Assembly: GCF_026151205.1 (NCBI RefSeq)
Contig: NC_087084.1
Coordinates: forward strand, 9,699,453-9,763,452
Reading direction: 5' to 3'
Origin: Bolinopsis microptera
Taxonomy: Eukaryota > Ctenophora > Tentaculata > Lobata > Bolinopsidae
Length of the DNA stretch: 64,000 nucleotides
Part shown: positions 44,535 to 55,879 of the stretch, in pieces
How the letters are laid out: every line of letters starts with the position of its first letter
Numbering within the stretch: position 1 is the first letter of the stretch
Translations under genes and position numbers: made by a program
Notes under the pieces: generated by a model
The model's database searches: none
What the model was told of the DNA's origin: nothing
Seen by the model: only the letters and a program-made list of their open reading frames with translations

Positions 44535-44670
44535 CTGAATAACGATGGATAACTATTAAACTATTAAGACGTTGTAAGAGTCCGATACCAAGAATCACGT
44601 GTTATCTCAGACCACAACCATCTTATCTAGTTATACTTGACAGTTAGGACAGCAAATACTGTGCCAGTAC

Positions 44671-44703
44671 CTCCAACCACCAAGACATGTTCATAATAAT
44701 AAA
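44671..44703 (-). CDS. 33-nt exon candidate of microexon gene
   Basis: Acceptor AACTTCTCAG and donor GTACTGG bound 11 codons in phase 0 (FIIMNMSWWLE). Good splice sites and fitting phase, but the composition is unlike the neighbouring exons. Confidence 0.35.
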
Positions 44704-45626
44704 CTGAGAAGTTCAATTAATCGCCTGCGTAACCGCGGCAACCTGTCAAAATTTGTAAACGGAGCGTGATTTCTCGATCATATCAACTTGTTGCCATGGT
44801 TCAACACATAGCACCAGTAAGCTTATCGCGACTGTAAAATGTTTTAATCAACAAAAAGATGTTTATTGTAATATTTCATTGGATCGAGCACTAAGAGGGC
44901 ACATAAGCTAATGAAACAGTAGGAACATAACAGTATTAATATAAATACTGAACAGGATAATATTAATATAATGCTACACGAGAATAATGTAACAGCTAGT
45001 ACAAGTGTAATCCTTAAAGAAAACGGCTACAATTTGTGTAATCTTTAAAGAACTTTGAGAACTTTGAGTGCCACTTAGCAGACGGTCTTTTGTGAATCAT
45101 CCCTTTATGGGAGGGTTTAGCATTTATACTCCCTCTCAAAAGCTTGCGGAGTAACTATTTGACAGTTTTCTGTTGTTAACACTTTTATAACGTCACAGTG
45201 CTTAAGAGGGATCGTATAAAAGCAAAACAGGCAAATTAACAAGTTGAACAAATTCCCGCTTTTTCATTATAAGAGTGGCAGTTGTATAATGTATATGAAT
45301 GGGAATTAAATAATTCTTTACGTTGTAATTTGTCTTTGTGATTTATCTTCCATAGTTTGATTATTTTGTGACAGAAGCCGTCAATATAAAGCCCCCGCCG
45401 CCACAATTTGATATAGCAAACAATATTAAAATACTTTAACCATAGTAACAGAAACTTAAAAGACAAGATCAATCCTAGGCGACCTACGTTTAGTGTTTTG
45501 AAATACATTTAGCAGTTTAATGTTTTGTGATAATTGCCGCGCGTTAATCATTTCAAGCATAAACAAGAAACTAATCGATGATCATCTGTCATATGATGAT
45601 TTTAAAAAAATAATATGAACCTGTAC

Positions 45627-45647
45627 CTCTGAGAGCTTTTCACGGAA
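45627..45647 (-). CDS. 21-nt microexon (FREKLSE)
   Basis: Acceptor TTAAAACTTTAG, seven codons FREKLSE, donor GTACAGG; phase 0 at both ends. The charged heptad-like peptide continues the coiled-coil character of the exons at 46102 and 46483. Confidence 0.5.
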
Positions 45648-45823
45648 CTAAAGTTTTAATATTTTCAACAAGTAATTTTATTTTTGATTAAGCTGCAGTG
45701 ACAATATAAATTTCGTCGTATAATTTCGCAATTTTTGAACGGACCAGTAATTGCTAATGCGGAAATAAATAACTTTTAGCAAACTAATAAATAACTTTAA
45801 GCAAACTAATCACTTACAATAAA

Positions 45824-46101
45824 TAACGTTAACCTGCACGTTAACCTGCACGTAATAACGTTAACCTGCACGTTAACCTGCGCGTAATAACGTTAACATG
45901 CACGTAATAACGTTAAACCTGCACGTAATATAACGTTAACCTGCAAAGTGCACGTAATAACGTTAACCTGCACGTAAACCTGCACGTAATAACGTTAACC
46001 TGCACGTAATAACGTTAACCTGCACGTAATAACGTTAACCTGCACGTAATAACGTTAACCTGCACGTTAACCTGCACGTAATAACGTTAACCTGCACGTA
46101 C
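45824..46101 (-). repeat. 20-bp array starting at a splice donor
   Basis: About 15 copies of GTTAACCTGCACGTAATAAC (plus strand), some shortened. Read on the minus strand, the array begins exactly with the donor of the exon at 46102 (GAG then GTACGTGCAGGTTAAC), so the first bases of the intron have been amplified. Confidence 0.9.
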
Positions 46102-46179
46102 CTCAGTGATGACTGAACTCTTCCTCAGTTTATTCAGTCCTAGTTCCACTTTCTCGCTCAGTATATTACTGCCACTATT
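46102..46179 (-). CDS. 78-nt exon of microexon gene
   Basis: Acceptor TTAATTTCAG, 26 codons in phase 0 (NSGSNILSEKVELGLNK, then LRKSSVITE), donor GAG then GTACGT. Leu/Lys/Glu spacing suggests coiled coil. The adjacent intron start is a tandem array (45824-46101). Confidence 0.7.
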
Positions 46180-46334
46180 CTGAAATTAATCATGTTGTTT
46201 GCTATTGTTCTCGGTTCAAATGAGGTATAAGCTACGTAAAACTACTGCAGAAATGTAATACTTCCTTACGTAAAATAAGTAAGTATTGCTCGCGGTTGAA
46301 TACTGTGAATAGCAATAGAATTATCTAAATAAAG

Positions 46335-46465
46335 ATTAGAGATATTATTGTACTACTATTCACTACAAGAGTACAAGTAGTAATGTTTGAACTACGTTGC
46401 AGAGATTAGAAATATTATTGTACTACTATTCACTACAAGTATAGTAATGTTTACGTTGCAGAGAC
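46335..46465. repeat. 65-bp direct repeat, two copies
   Basis: ATATTATTGTACTACTATTC then ACTACAAG ... TACGTTGCAGAGA occurs twice in tandem. Confidence 0.85.
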
Positions 46466-46482
46466 TAATTTCAAAAGCTCAC

Positions 46483-46509
46483 CTGCATCTCACCGAGCTT
46501 TCGGAACAA
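46483..46509 (-). CDS. 27-nt microexon (LFRKLGEMQ)
   Basis: Strong acceptor TTATTATTTTCAG, nine codons LFRKLGEMQ, donor GTGAGC; phase 0 at both ends, so it could be included or skipped without changing the frame. It leads into the exon at 46102. Confidence 0.65.
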
Positions 46510-48831
46510 CTGAAAATAATAACAACTTAAAACGAGTTTAGATACCGTATACTCATATAACGATAACAAATTAAGGTATTAAATAACCGGCTAGTTCAAG
46601 TTGAGGTCTATAAGTATGATTTTATCCGGAGGTCTGAACAAGTAGTAAAGTTTTCTTTAGATCAATAGATACATTTTCCTTTACAAAAAGATGTTTCATG
46701 ACAGCCCTGGATTTTTACAAGTGAAGTTAGCTGAACAAACTCTTAACCCGGGGGAACAAAGATTCATTCTAAAAATAAATGGGAAATTCAATAAAATATA
46801 CTTGTTTTTCTGTCCTATTCGTCTTATATTGGCACAAGATAGGTCTTTGCCACTTTTCAGTTGAATAGTCCACGTACATAAGTACGTAGAAGTACGTAGA
46901 AGTAGAAGTCAACGTATAAAGTCAACGTATAACATATAGGTACAATGGTAGTAACGCTCGGAGGTATGCAAACATTTGGAGGAAGGCAATGCAGATTGCA
47001 GGACAGTCGACAAAATTAGCATAATTAATTAATTATATGTCGCTGATTCACATAATTATTTGTCACTTATTGACGGTTTGGTGTCGTTTAAACTTTTAAA
47101 GGAGTATATACAGGCATTTCAGTCAAGAGACAACTACAAAATTGGTAAGCTAATAACCAAGTTTGTAGCCAACCTACAATTAGCTTCAGAATTCTGTCTC
47201 TTTCGTATAATTCTGTATCTACACAATGGTAAGGTGAACCGTATATTTTATATATATTATACATATGTTAAACTTAATATGATAACAATAAGTGAACTTA
47301 CCGTATACACAAAGGTAAACATTTAAAATGGTATAGGGGGAATCATTCAGGTCGAGTATGCAGCAGCATGCAGTTATTAGTAATATAAATCATATGGTAA
47401 TATTATAATATATTATATATGAGTATTGCTGAAAGCACAGTGTAAGGCCTACACGGACCGCCCCTAACTAGCCAATCCCTGTTTACATGCCGTGTAGCAG
47501 GGGACTAGAAAGAGCTAAACTAGTAAGCGGGGCATAACCAATATGCCAATATGCCAATATTATATATGTTAATATAATAACAATTAGTAATTTACGTGAG
47601 TTAACTCACCGTGCTTATTGGTCCAGTAATGTAAAAGGAATCGTTCCTATTCGTGGCTAGGTAAGATTTAGATTGTACGTGGTTAATAAAGCACTGTGTA
47701 ATAACTTAGTCACTATATTATTATACATATTATTTATTATATGTTATAACTATTGTACGTATAATAACAATCATGTATAATAACGATCATGTATAATAAC
47801 TTTTATATATAATGACTATTGACTATTACAAATGTGAGTGTTTCCAACGCTGCAAAGTGCTCAACTAATATTTATTATAAGAGCTATTATAATTTTGAAC
47901 AATTAACAAATACATTTGCTTGGTTCAAAATTATAATAACTATTATAATATAATGACATAAGTAAACTACGAAACAAAAGAGTACCTAAAAGAGATTCAG
48001 CAAAGTTCTGGTATATTTACGCTTTATTTGATTCCCTTCGCACTGGACGCGAGGCATTAAGGGTCAGACATTCACGAGCACCCCGCACCTGCCCGATAAT
48101 AATTTAATTAACTAAATAAGATAATTACAATCGATCAGGACCATGATACTAAGATCTACAAACTCTTATGTTCGACGTAAATAATAAACGTATTGTTCCC
48201 ATGAGAGATCAAAATAACAACTTGATATTAAAGTTATTAACGAAAATAAGTTATACCTATCATAAATCCCAATATTATACCTTAAAAGCTTAAACTTTAC
48301 AGATAAATTAATGTAATATATTATAAAATGGTTAGCGTGAAGATGTTTAGTATAAAAAACCGAGAAATTAAACGTCATAATTATCATCAGAAAAATACTA
48401 ATTATAATTTAAAAAATACTAAATATGAATTACACTATTTCACAACATTACTGGGTACTGCAACCCAAACAAAGTATTCTAATCAACGATAAAAATGATA
48501 TTACAAGCACATTAACCCAAGCTTAACTAACTAACTGTGTAACAGAGTCTGGGTGACTAATCTCAAATTAGTGATAGTCTCTGTCTAAATCTAACAAGTC
48601 GGCCATTTACCAAGCTGAGATTTGGTACAGCTTCGGCTGGTGATACACACTCTCTGGCTCGTAGGACTAACCCCCCCCCCCTACAGCTAGTATAGTGCCT
48701 CGGCACAGAGTGGCTTAGGGTTATTGAAAAGGAGATAAGCACCTCAGGCCATCCCAACTTGCGGGAGAGACCTGCCCTTGTATCTTGTTGTATCTAACTC
48801 TAACTCATCATGTTCATGCTATCTCTTCCAG
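46510..48831. other. Large intron, no supported exon
   Basis: AT-rich; short plus-strand frame at 47060-47326 and a possible donor at 47596 on the minus strand, neither convincing. Confidence 0.4.
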
Positions 48832-48897
48832 ATACACCACCCACCAGGGGATACACTCCTCGGAGCTCAAACTCGCTGCTTTGCTGGAGGAATGACA
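48832..48897 (+). CDS. Isolated plus-strand exon candidate
   Basis: Excellent acceptor (TGCTATCTCTTCCAG) and donor (GACA then GTGAGA) bound 66 nt reading TPPTRGYTPRSSNSLLCWRN in one frame (enters with 2 nt, exits with 1). No partner exon found nearby on this strand; it would lie inside an intron of the minus-strand gene. Confidence 0.3.
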
Positions 48898-48972
48898 GTG
48901 AGATCTCCTCTCTGTGGGGTGGTCACACAATGTGATGGCCCTGTTGTTAAAGCATAGGTGACATAGGTAGGT

Positions 48973-49255
48973 AACTCAAACTCAAACTCAAACTCAAACT
49001 CAAACTCAAACTCAAACTCAAACTCAAACTAAAACTCAAACTCAAACTCAAACTCTTACTCTAACTCTAACTCCAGCTCTGGTCCTCTTCACAAAACCTC
49101 TGGTAAGGCTGCCATTCTATTGGATTCACTCATTCACTAACTTATCAAGGTTTGAGGGCCTTTTATTAGGGTTTAAGGGCCTTATTAACAAGGTTTAAGG
49201 GCCTTGTTACCAAGGTTTAATTAAGGGCCTTGTTATCAAGGTTTAAGGGCTTTGC
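48973..49255. repeat. AACTCA array and GGCCTT repeat
   Basis: 48973-49056: hexamer AACTCA about 14 times (not a telomere repeat). 49140-49255: about five units of AAGGTTTAAGGGCCTTGTTA, each partly palindromic. Confidence 0.9.
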
Positions 49256-51119
49256 ATAAACTTTAATCAGTAAATTAAACTATGGCAAACTTATTCGTTC
49301 TACTTGCAAAACAAGAATGAGTGTGAATATAAATAAGTTTGGAAACAAGTAAAATGACTGCAAGCGTATTTTGCAGGAAACTTCGAGAAAAATAAAGAAT
49401 ATCTAATAATAGATCCTATAGGGTCTAAAAGGATAAAATCCAATATGAGAAGGTAAATGAACCAATGCATCGTGGATTTAGAGCTACTGCTTGACATGTC
49501 ACTCACAGTACATTACGATTAACGATTAACCATCTGTAACGTTTTTAGTGGCAGAGACCGGTAATTACTCAGCTGAACTACTTGCCAAGTTGTATTAGGA
49601 CCGGTATTTTCTTCAACGATCTGTCATTTCTGTGAACCGATGATGTAATAAGAGCCACTTTTCCAGTTTTACTTTCCAGATCAGGCCGAAGATAGGTGGT
49701 TGAGCCATTAGCAGAAAAACAGAGGTTGAGGTTATTGAATCGTAAAAACAGCTTCCATAGGTTTGGAAAGGATTGAAATTGTAGGGTCAGTGAATAATTA
49801 GTCTTAAATTCTTAAAAATTGTTCGGGCATTTAAACTTTTATCTTAGATTACATAATATTTCGTAGACTAAAATATTTTAAAGATACCTTAGTATTACTG
49901 TAAATTAATTGAAACGTCCTCGCCTACTAGTTTGCCTGGGAAACAGGCTGGGACTGTCATCGAACTGAGGGCGAAACGGCTGTTTCGTGGAGTGAAAATA
50001 CTGAAACATGCCGTGAAATGGTACAAAAACTAACGTTTTTGTTTTCTGTTTCGACCCAGCCGTCTAAAAGCTCGTTGACAGTCTCAGCTTATTTTTGTAC
50101 CACGTGAAAGTTGTATCCTGGGAATTGGATTTGAACATGGTCGGGACAGATTATCCCGGTATGGACCGGTTTGGTTTCTGAGAAACCGTTTCTCAGCAGT
50201 TTGAACCGAGAAAATCAAATCGCTACGGTGGTATGCATCGTTGGAGCACTAATATTGGAATTTGGACAAACTGACACACAAGCACACAAAGACACAGACT
50301 CGCAGACACACAGACACACAGACTCGCAGACTCACAGACCGACACACAGTGTCATTATGTAGTATGAATGTTGAGGAATATTTTGCTGCATTATCGTACG
50401 CAGTGGGAAGGGGTAAAGCAATAAGGCTGGTCGTAGACAAGGTCTCGTACAGTGAATATATCCCCTAGGTTCAGTTAAGTTCGAGTTTGTAAAGATAAAT
50501 AATATGCAGAATTCTGGCGGCTAGAATATGACAGTTTCTGAAAATATCATTGTACTTATAGTCGTTGCAGTATATAATATTATAAACTATATTATAAACT
50601 ATATTTTTATAAACTATATTTTACTTTCTATTGGAGAAATACTTAGTTTTCAATAATTTTATAAATTGCATGCAATTATTGAAAACTACGTTATACTTAT
50701 AACCTGAATTTTGAATATTTCCACCACAATATTATGTTGACACTTTTATCCACTCAGCTAAAGTGACCTCATCAACAAGAAATATCGCACCAGTGTCCAA
50801 TAGGTACCTAAAACCGACATATCGTACCTTAACAACTAAAGCCAAATCCAAGATTAGTGTGTACCTAAAACCAACATCATACAGCTACTACAAAATCCTA
50901 CTTTTAGTACAAATATCTTATTTATAATTCGAAAGATTATGTTTGTTTGTCGTTTGTCGTCTGTAAGCTAGAGCGTCGATTACATTTTAATCGGCTGTAT
51001 CTTCGGTTGTGACGGATATTTTTGGATGCGATAAAAACTTAGCTTCCTCCCTGTGACCACGGGTTTTCTTATTTCTAGTATTAACTAATGTATAAAATAA
51101 TGAATTGAAGAAGACAAAC
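49256..51119. other. No supported gene
   Basis: A CACAGACACACAGACTCG microsatellite lies at 50270-50350; the plus-strand frame after it (MNVEEYFAALSYAVGRGKA, 50365-50468) is short and has no partners. Confidence 0.4.
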
Positions 51120-51167
51120 CTCTTTATTTTTCTGGAAAACAGGATCTTGATCTTCCTTCTCTTCCTT
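51120..51167 (-). CDS. 48-nt exon of microexon gene
   Basis: Acceptor TTAATTCCAG, 16 codons in phase 0 (KEEKEDQDPVFQKNKE), donor GAG then GTTTGT. The acidic/basic composition matches the upstream exons of this gene and the phases agree. Confidence 0.65.
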
Positions 51168-51399
51168 CTGGAATTAAGTTACTCGGTTAGAATTAAGTAA
51201 CTTAGTTAGAATTAAGTTAGATAATCCCCTTCAGTACATTAACTAAAAGACAACTCATCACATGACACATAACAATAAAACCAAAATTACTGAAATTTCA
51301 GTTCGAATGTTCTCGTAATTGATATCAAACAATTGGGTTTCACCAGTGGCGTAACGAAGGGCCTCGCTGACCTCGCTGTGCTGGGCGGGGGTAATCGTC

Positions 51400-52130
51400 G
51401 TTTGAATGGGTACACGACACACGTACTTATACACGACACACGTACTTAAGTTCGACACGCACTCTAGTTCGACACGTACTGTTCGACACGTACTGTTAGT
51501 AGTAAAACCTAAGGTTTTACTACTAACCTTCGACAAGAAAATTTCGACTGTCGAACTAGAGTACATTCTCACACTTATTCTGCTGTATCCGTACTCAAGT
51601 TCGACACGTACTCTAGTTCGACCCGTACTGTAGTTCGACAAACCCTAATGTTCGACTCTGTCGAACTAAAGTGCGCTACCTGGACTCATGGTCGACACGG
51701 ACTAAACTTCGACAAGAAAACTTCGACTGTCGAACTAGTGTACATTCTTACATTTTTTCTGCTGTATCCAATGAGGTCTAAAATGTACCGAAGTCCGAAC
51801 TCTATAATCCATATCTATGAACATGTTATTCAATGAAATAAATTATTGACTTCAGACTCAATTGTTATCGTTGTGACCCTTTAACAGAATTATAGACTAA
51901 GCGGAAAGATAAAAAACTATCGTGGTAACCCGTACTCCGTTTTGTATATCTAGATTGTAGTTGTAGAGTACGCTATATGAATATCTACCAAATACCACAC
52001 TTTATATTATCACAAACGACTAGTAACCGAGTACCGGTCTAGAGATTTGGCTGCTGAACCGGAAACAGTCGGATATCAATCTATTTTGGACTCTAGTTCG
52101 ACACGTACCGAAGTTCGACAAGGGTGATAT
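51400..52130. repeat. Cluster of GTTCGACA motifs
   Basis: AGTTCGACACGTACT and shorter GTTCGACA/TGTCGAAC motifs recur more than a dozen times, in both orientations. A block of about 60 bp (CGACAAGAAAATTTCGACTG / CGACAAGAAAACTTCGACTG, then TCGAACTAG-GTACATTCT) occurs twice (51531 and 51710). AAACCTAAGGTTTTACTACT forms a small hairpin at 51500. Confidence 0.75.
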
Positions 52131-52724
52131 CTGGCGAACTTAAATTAATTTTGAACATATTGCAACGTTACGCCCCTAGACTTTGAACAACAATCGCACG
52201 GAGGTTCCAGCGAAAATCAAAATCAAAAATATTCCAAAACCTACGATCTAATAATGTTCCCCTAGGTTGTCCTTTATACTACTTCAACTACTTCTACTAC
52301 TTAATGGGAAAACTGTTGTCCACTGGTCCAGGTAAATGCGTATTATAGTTAAGCAGTGAGCTAGACTACTACTACTTCTTCCAGGGCTACTACTACTAGC
52401 ACAGCTAGAGTTCCAATGCATGGAATTTTATAACATCAAACAACTAAAATCATTCATAAAATCATCAAACGCCAGATATCCCTGCTCCTTATTTATACGG
52501 TGACTAAAATTTAGTAACGATATAATTACAGTACGGTATCGTAAAGATGATCGAAATTCTGAAAATGTATAATAAACCCTTTTACTCTTTAGCATCTTAC
52601 TACCCTTTAAATCGTAAACGAAGAACTGCAATTTGGCCACCATATGAAGATCTAGAGAGGTTATATAAACTGCTTAACCTACAATTTGGAATGTTACGGA
52701 CATCCATGTAGGTATATGCGGGCT

Positions 52725-52790
52725 AGTTGTGACTAGTTGTGACTAGTTGTGACTAGTTGTGACTATTTGTGACCATTTATGACCAGTTGT
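52725..52790. repeat. 11-bp array
   Basis: TTGTGACTAGT repeated about six times, decaying toward the right end. The rest of 52131-53200 shows no supported gene. Confidence 0.85.
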
Positions 52791-53208
52791 GAGTGATTGA
52801 TTATAGCTTCCCCGTAAAATTAAAACGGTGGAAATGATTATCTTTAAGATCTGTGAAAGTGAGGATGCAAGGTTTGATATCTTATTACCATAATTTATTT
52901 TCTCCTAAAAAGGACACGGTGTTTATCAGCGCTCTTTACCCGTTAAATAGGAAATGTCAGAATTAACTGCAGGTTTTTACTAAGCTTTCAGTACATTTAA
53001 AGTAATAATTTTGGTATTAATTCCGAGCACGTGCTAAAGTACTCGATATCAAGTTTGTTTGATGTGTTTTTAAACGCGGATTCCGAATCTCCCCACATTA
53101 CATAGGGTTAAAATATTTTCCCCCAGTTATTAGCTTAAAAAACTGTTTTTATCACGCGACATGGCCATATAAGGAAGTAGGTCAAATACTGCAGAATATC
53201 GCGGAATA

Positions 53209-53753
53209 CCGTGATAACTTAATAATAACGTACCTCAGAGGCACCATTATACCGTGATAACTTAATAATAACGTACCTCAGAGGCACCAATATACCGTGA
53301 TAACTTAATAATAACGTACCTCAGAGGCACCATTATACCGTGATAACTTAATAATAACGTACCTCAGAGGCACCATTATACCGTGATAACTTAATAATAA
53401 CGTACCTCAGAGGCACCAATATACCGTGATAACTTAATAATAACGTACCTCAGAGGTACCAGTATACCGTGATAACTTAATAATAACGTACCTCAGAGGC
53501 ACCATTATACCGTGATAACTTAATAATAACGTACCTCAGAGGCACCAATATACCGTGATAACTTAATAATAACGTACCTCAGAGGCACCATTATACCGTG
53601 ATAACTTAATAATAACGTACCTCAGAGGCACCAATATACCGTGATAACTTAATAATAACGTACCTCAGAGGCACCATTATACCGTGATAACTTAATAATA
53701 ACGTACCTCAGAGGCACCAGTATACCGTGATAACTTAATAATAACGTACCTCG
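53209..53753 (-). repeat. 43-bp array of 13 units, each with a splice donor
   Basis: Units begin every 43 bp at 53209, 53252 ... 53725 (CCGTGATAACTTAATAATAA, then CGTACCTCAGAGGCACC). Only three or four positions vary (CATTATA/CAATATA/CAGTATA). Read on the minus strand, each unit contains GGTGCCTCTGAG then GTACGTTATTATTAAG, a copy of the last bases of the exon at 53750 plus the start of its intron. Confidence 0.97.
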
Positions 53754-53825
53754 GAAGCCCCAATATCAATCTCAACCACGTTCTTGTTTTCGATGACCAC
53801 GCCGGACTCTTTTTCTCCTCCATTA
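53750..53825 (-). CDS. 76-nt exon of microexon gene, donor amplified
   Basis: Acceptor AATTTCTTTTTCAG, one nucleotide completing AG-T (Ser), then 25 codons: NGGEKESGVVIENKNV, then VEIDIGASE, donor GAG then GTACGT. Exits in phase 0. The alternation of charged and beta-branched residues looks like ordinary protein. Its donor region is the seed of the 13-unit array; use of any downstream donor copy would add a stop because the intron start reads GAG GTA CGT TAT TAT TAA. Confidence 0.75.
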
Positions 53826-54292
53826 CTGAAAAAGAAATTGTCAGTTATAGTTATCGTTCATCGTATACTTAGATGCAGTGAAACTATCGGACTGCGATTA
53901 ATGGGACTTTCCACCCATGGCAACATTATTGGTGCGTGTCAGTTATCTTATAAAGTCGTGTGTGTCAAAACACTACTAATGTTTCACCGAAGAAGAATTT
54001 ATGAGAATGTAAAGTAAGATCCAAAATTCGACTGAAAAAGATAAGAATTTTAACACCAATATAAAGAGAGAATAATAGCATTTCCAGTTTTTCAGACTTA
54101 AGCTTACTCACTAATTTACCGTCAATGATGAATGTCAAGAAAGAAAATAGACTGGTCATAAAACAGTTTAGATATTAGGACGCAAAGGTTACATGTTTAG
54201 ATATGACTTTCATCAAATTAACCAATAGAAATGCCGTAGACACTCAAAAAGATTCAACTCTCAACTAAGATTTAATGATCCAGTCTTCGTAC

Positions 54293-54322
54293 CTGTCCAG
54301 GGATTCTACGCTACCATCAATA
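54293..54322 (-). CDS. 30-nt microexon
   Basis: Acceptor AATCCTGCAG, 30 nt, donor GTACGA. Phase 2 on both sides: it reads S-IDGSVESLD-S when joined to its neighbours and could be skipped in frame. Confidence 0.6.
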
Positions 54323-54574
54323 CTGCAGGATTAGTGAATAAACCACAACGTTTTTTAAACTATAATTACGTAGAAAACCCAATCACGTTAATGATTAATG
54401 CCAATATCAAGTGTTAAATATGGCGCCATCCTTATTTCTGTTATTGCGCGCGCTATTATATGGGAGTATTGGACCCTAGCTTAAGCTCTAGACAGTACAT
54501 AACACGTTACTTAATTAGTGATTTATGATCCAACTTTAAACCACAATCAGTAAGATCACGATAACAAACTGTAC

Positions 54575-54691
54575 CTAGTTGACTCAGGTTTAGGTTCGTC
54601 TCCCTTCTTTTTCTTAGGGTCCTCACTCTCGTCAACCTTGTCCGGGTTGGCCATAACGTAGACTTTGTTATTCGGCGTCACGCCTTCCGCC
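54575..54691 (-). CDS. 117-nt exon of microexon gene
   Basis: Acceptor ACTACCCCTCAG, one nucleotide closing an Arg codon, 38 codons (AEGVTPNNKVYVMANPDKVD, then ESEDPKKKKGDEPKPEST), then AG and donor GTACAG. Probably a cytosolic, lysine/acid-rich linker. Short copies of its acceptor and first bases lie upstream at 54830-54930. Confidence 0.7.
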
Positions 54692-54932
54692 CTGAGGGGT
54701 AGTGTGTGTAATGGTGTGTTCCGCTTGAGGCGTGGGGTCAGCCCGAATATATCGACTAATATCAACTGATATCGACCGGTCGATATTAGTCCCCTCAAGT
54801 CGCCCATGGGTCTGACCCCATGCCTTGTGTGAGCCTTCTGCCCTGAGGGTTAGTTTGTTTTAGTTTGAGTGCGAATTCATGTTTCACCTTGAGGATTAGT
54901 GTGTGAGCCTTCCGCCCTGAGGGCTGGTTTGT
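54681..54932 (-). repeat. Copies of an acceptor junction
   Basis: CCTTCCGCCCTGAGGG (plus strand) occurs at 54683, 54834 (CCTTCTGCCC) and 54909; on the minus strand each reads CCCTCAG then GGCGGAAGG, the acceptor of the exon at 54575-54691 plus the first exon bases. A weaker relic is CCCTGAGCTCTGAGGG at 54992. Confidence 0.7.
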
Positions 54933-55347
54933 GCAATTGTGTGTAATTGTGTGCCCTAGCTTGTGAGCTAGTTTGCATAATTTATAATCGCCCTGAGCTC
55001 TGAGGGTTACATTATGTGCAAGGGTCTGGAATTATATATTTTTGTGACTGTTTTTGTAATCTATAAATCAATCTATTATCTTTCTGTTACCATGTTTTGA
55101 ATTACCCGATCACAATATGCTAACAAAGTAATATTTTAACTGGAACCCAATACAGAACCCAATAGATACTACAATCAATTACGTACACATCCATTGCCGT
55201 TATGTGTAACAAATATTATGATAACAAACACCGCTCAGGTACTGAATACCATCCGATTACAAAGTGAGAATGATGAACATTTTACAATGTATAGTATACA
55301 CACAATGTACAGAATACATACAATGTACAATATACACACGTGTTTAC

Positions 55348-55403
55348 CTTGGAAAACTGTTAGTCAGCAAGAAAAGGGAATTATGTCCAGGTAGTCCACT
55401 CAT
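55348..55403 (-). CDS. First coding exon of microexon gene
   Basis: ATG at 55403 (context GGAGCCATGAG, G at -3), 18 codons (MSGLPGHNSLFLLTNSFP) and AG, then donor GTAAAC. Phase 2 matches the next exon (AG plus G, Arg). Not a clear signal peptide. Together with 54575, 54293, 53750 and 51120 the frame runs unbroken, the main support for this gene. Product not recognised. Confidence 0.55.
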
Positions 55404-55869
55404 GGCTCCAAAGTGAGATCGGCTTTACAAGATATTGCAGACGCAGATATGTGTAATATATGTCGCATAACTACATATATATAGATATTTGTTTGTGCTT
55501 CGAAAAACCAAGGGGTTACAGCTAAAAACCAGGATTATCTGCCAGGACAGGCAAGCCCCGGCTGGGGGCTATAGGGGGCAGCTTCCGTAAGATTCTTGAG
55601 AAAATGAAGGCTTTTTTAGTGTGCTGTGTAAACCGTTCTAATGTCATATGGCCCCAGATTAACGAGAACCAGTATGACTGACCAGTTTTATCAAGACTAT
55701 GAATTGTATGAAACTGTGAAAATAACATCTATTCAGATAAATATTGCAGGCCATTTCTTGGACATTGCACAACAGAAACATGGCCTTAACCACGATAAAG
55801 AAAACATCTGTAAACCAATAACACGACCAAGCGTTTATATCAACTCCCTCAATCAAAGAAGTCTTAGCC
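55404..55869. other. Probable 5' region of microexon gene
   Basis: No coding exon supported. Would hold the 5' untranslated region and transcription start of the minus-strand gene. Confidence 0.35.
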
Positions 55870-55879
55870 ATGGCCCATG

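Noticed and set aside
47060-47326. 88-codon plus frame with possible donors GTAAGC and GTAAGG
   Set aside because: Low-complexity end, no partner exon, alternative readings equally good.
47597-47640. Minus-strand exon ending in CACG then GTGAGT
   Set aside because: Entry phase does not fit the flanking exons of the microexon gene and the acceptor is weak.
48973-49056. Telomere-like hexamer repeat
   Set aside because: AACTCA is not a known animal telomere unit; ordinary microsatellite.
50171-50468. Overlapping frames around the CACAGA microsatellite
   Set aside because: Mostly repeat-derived; the remaining 30-40 codons have no splice partners.
53209-53753. CRISPR-like regular repeat array
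   Set aside because: Direct tandem copies without unique spacers in a spliced eukaryotic context.
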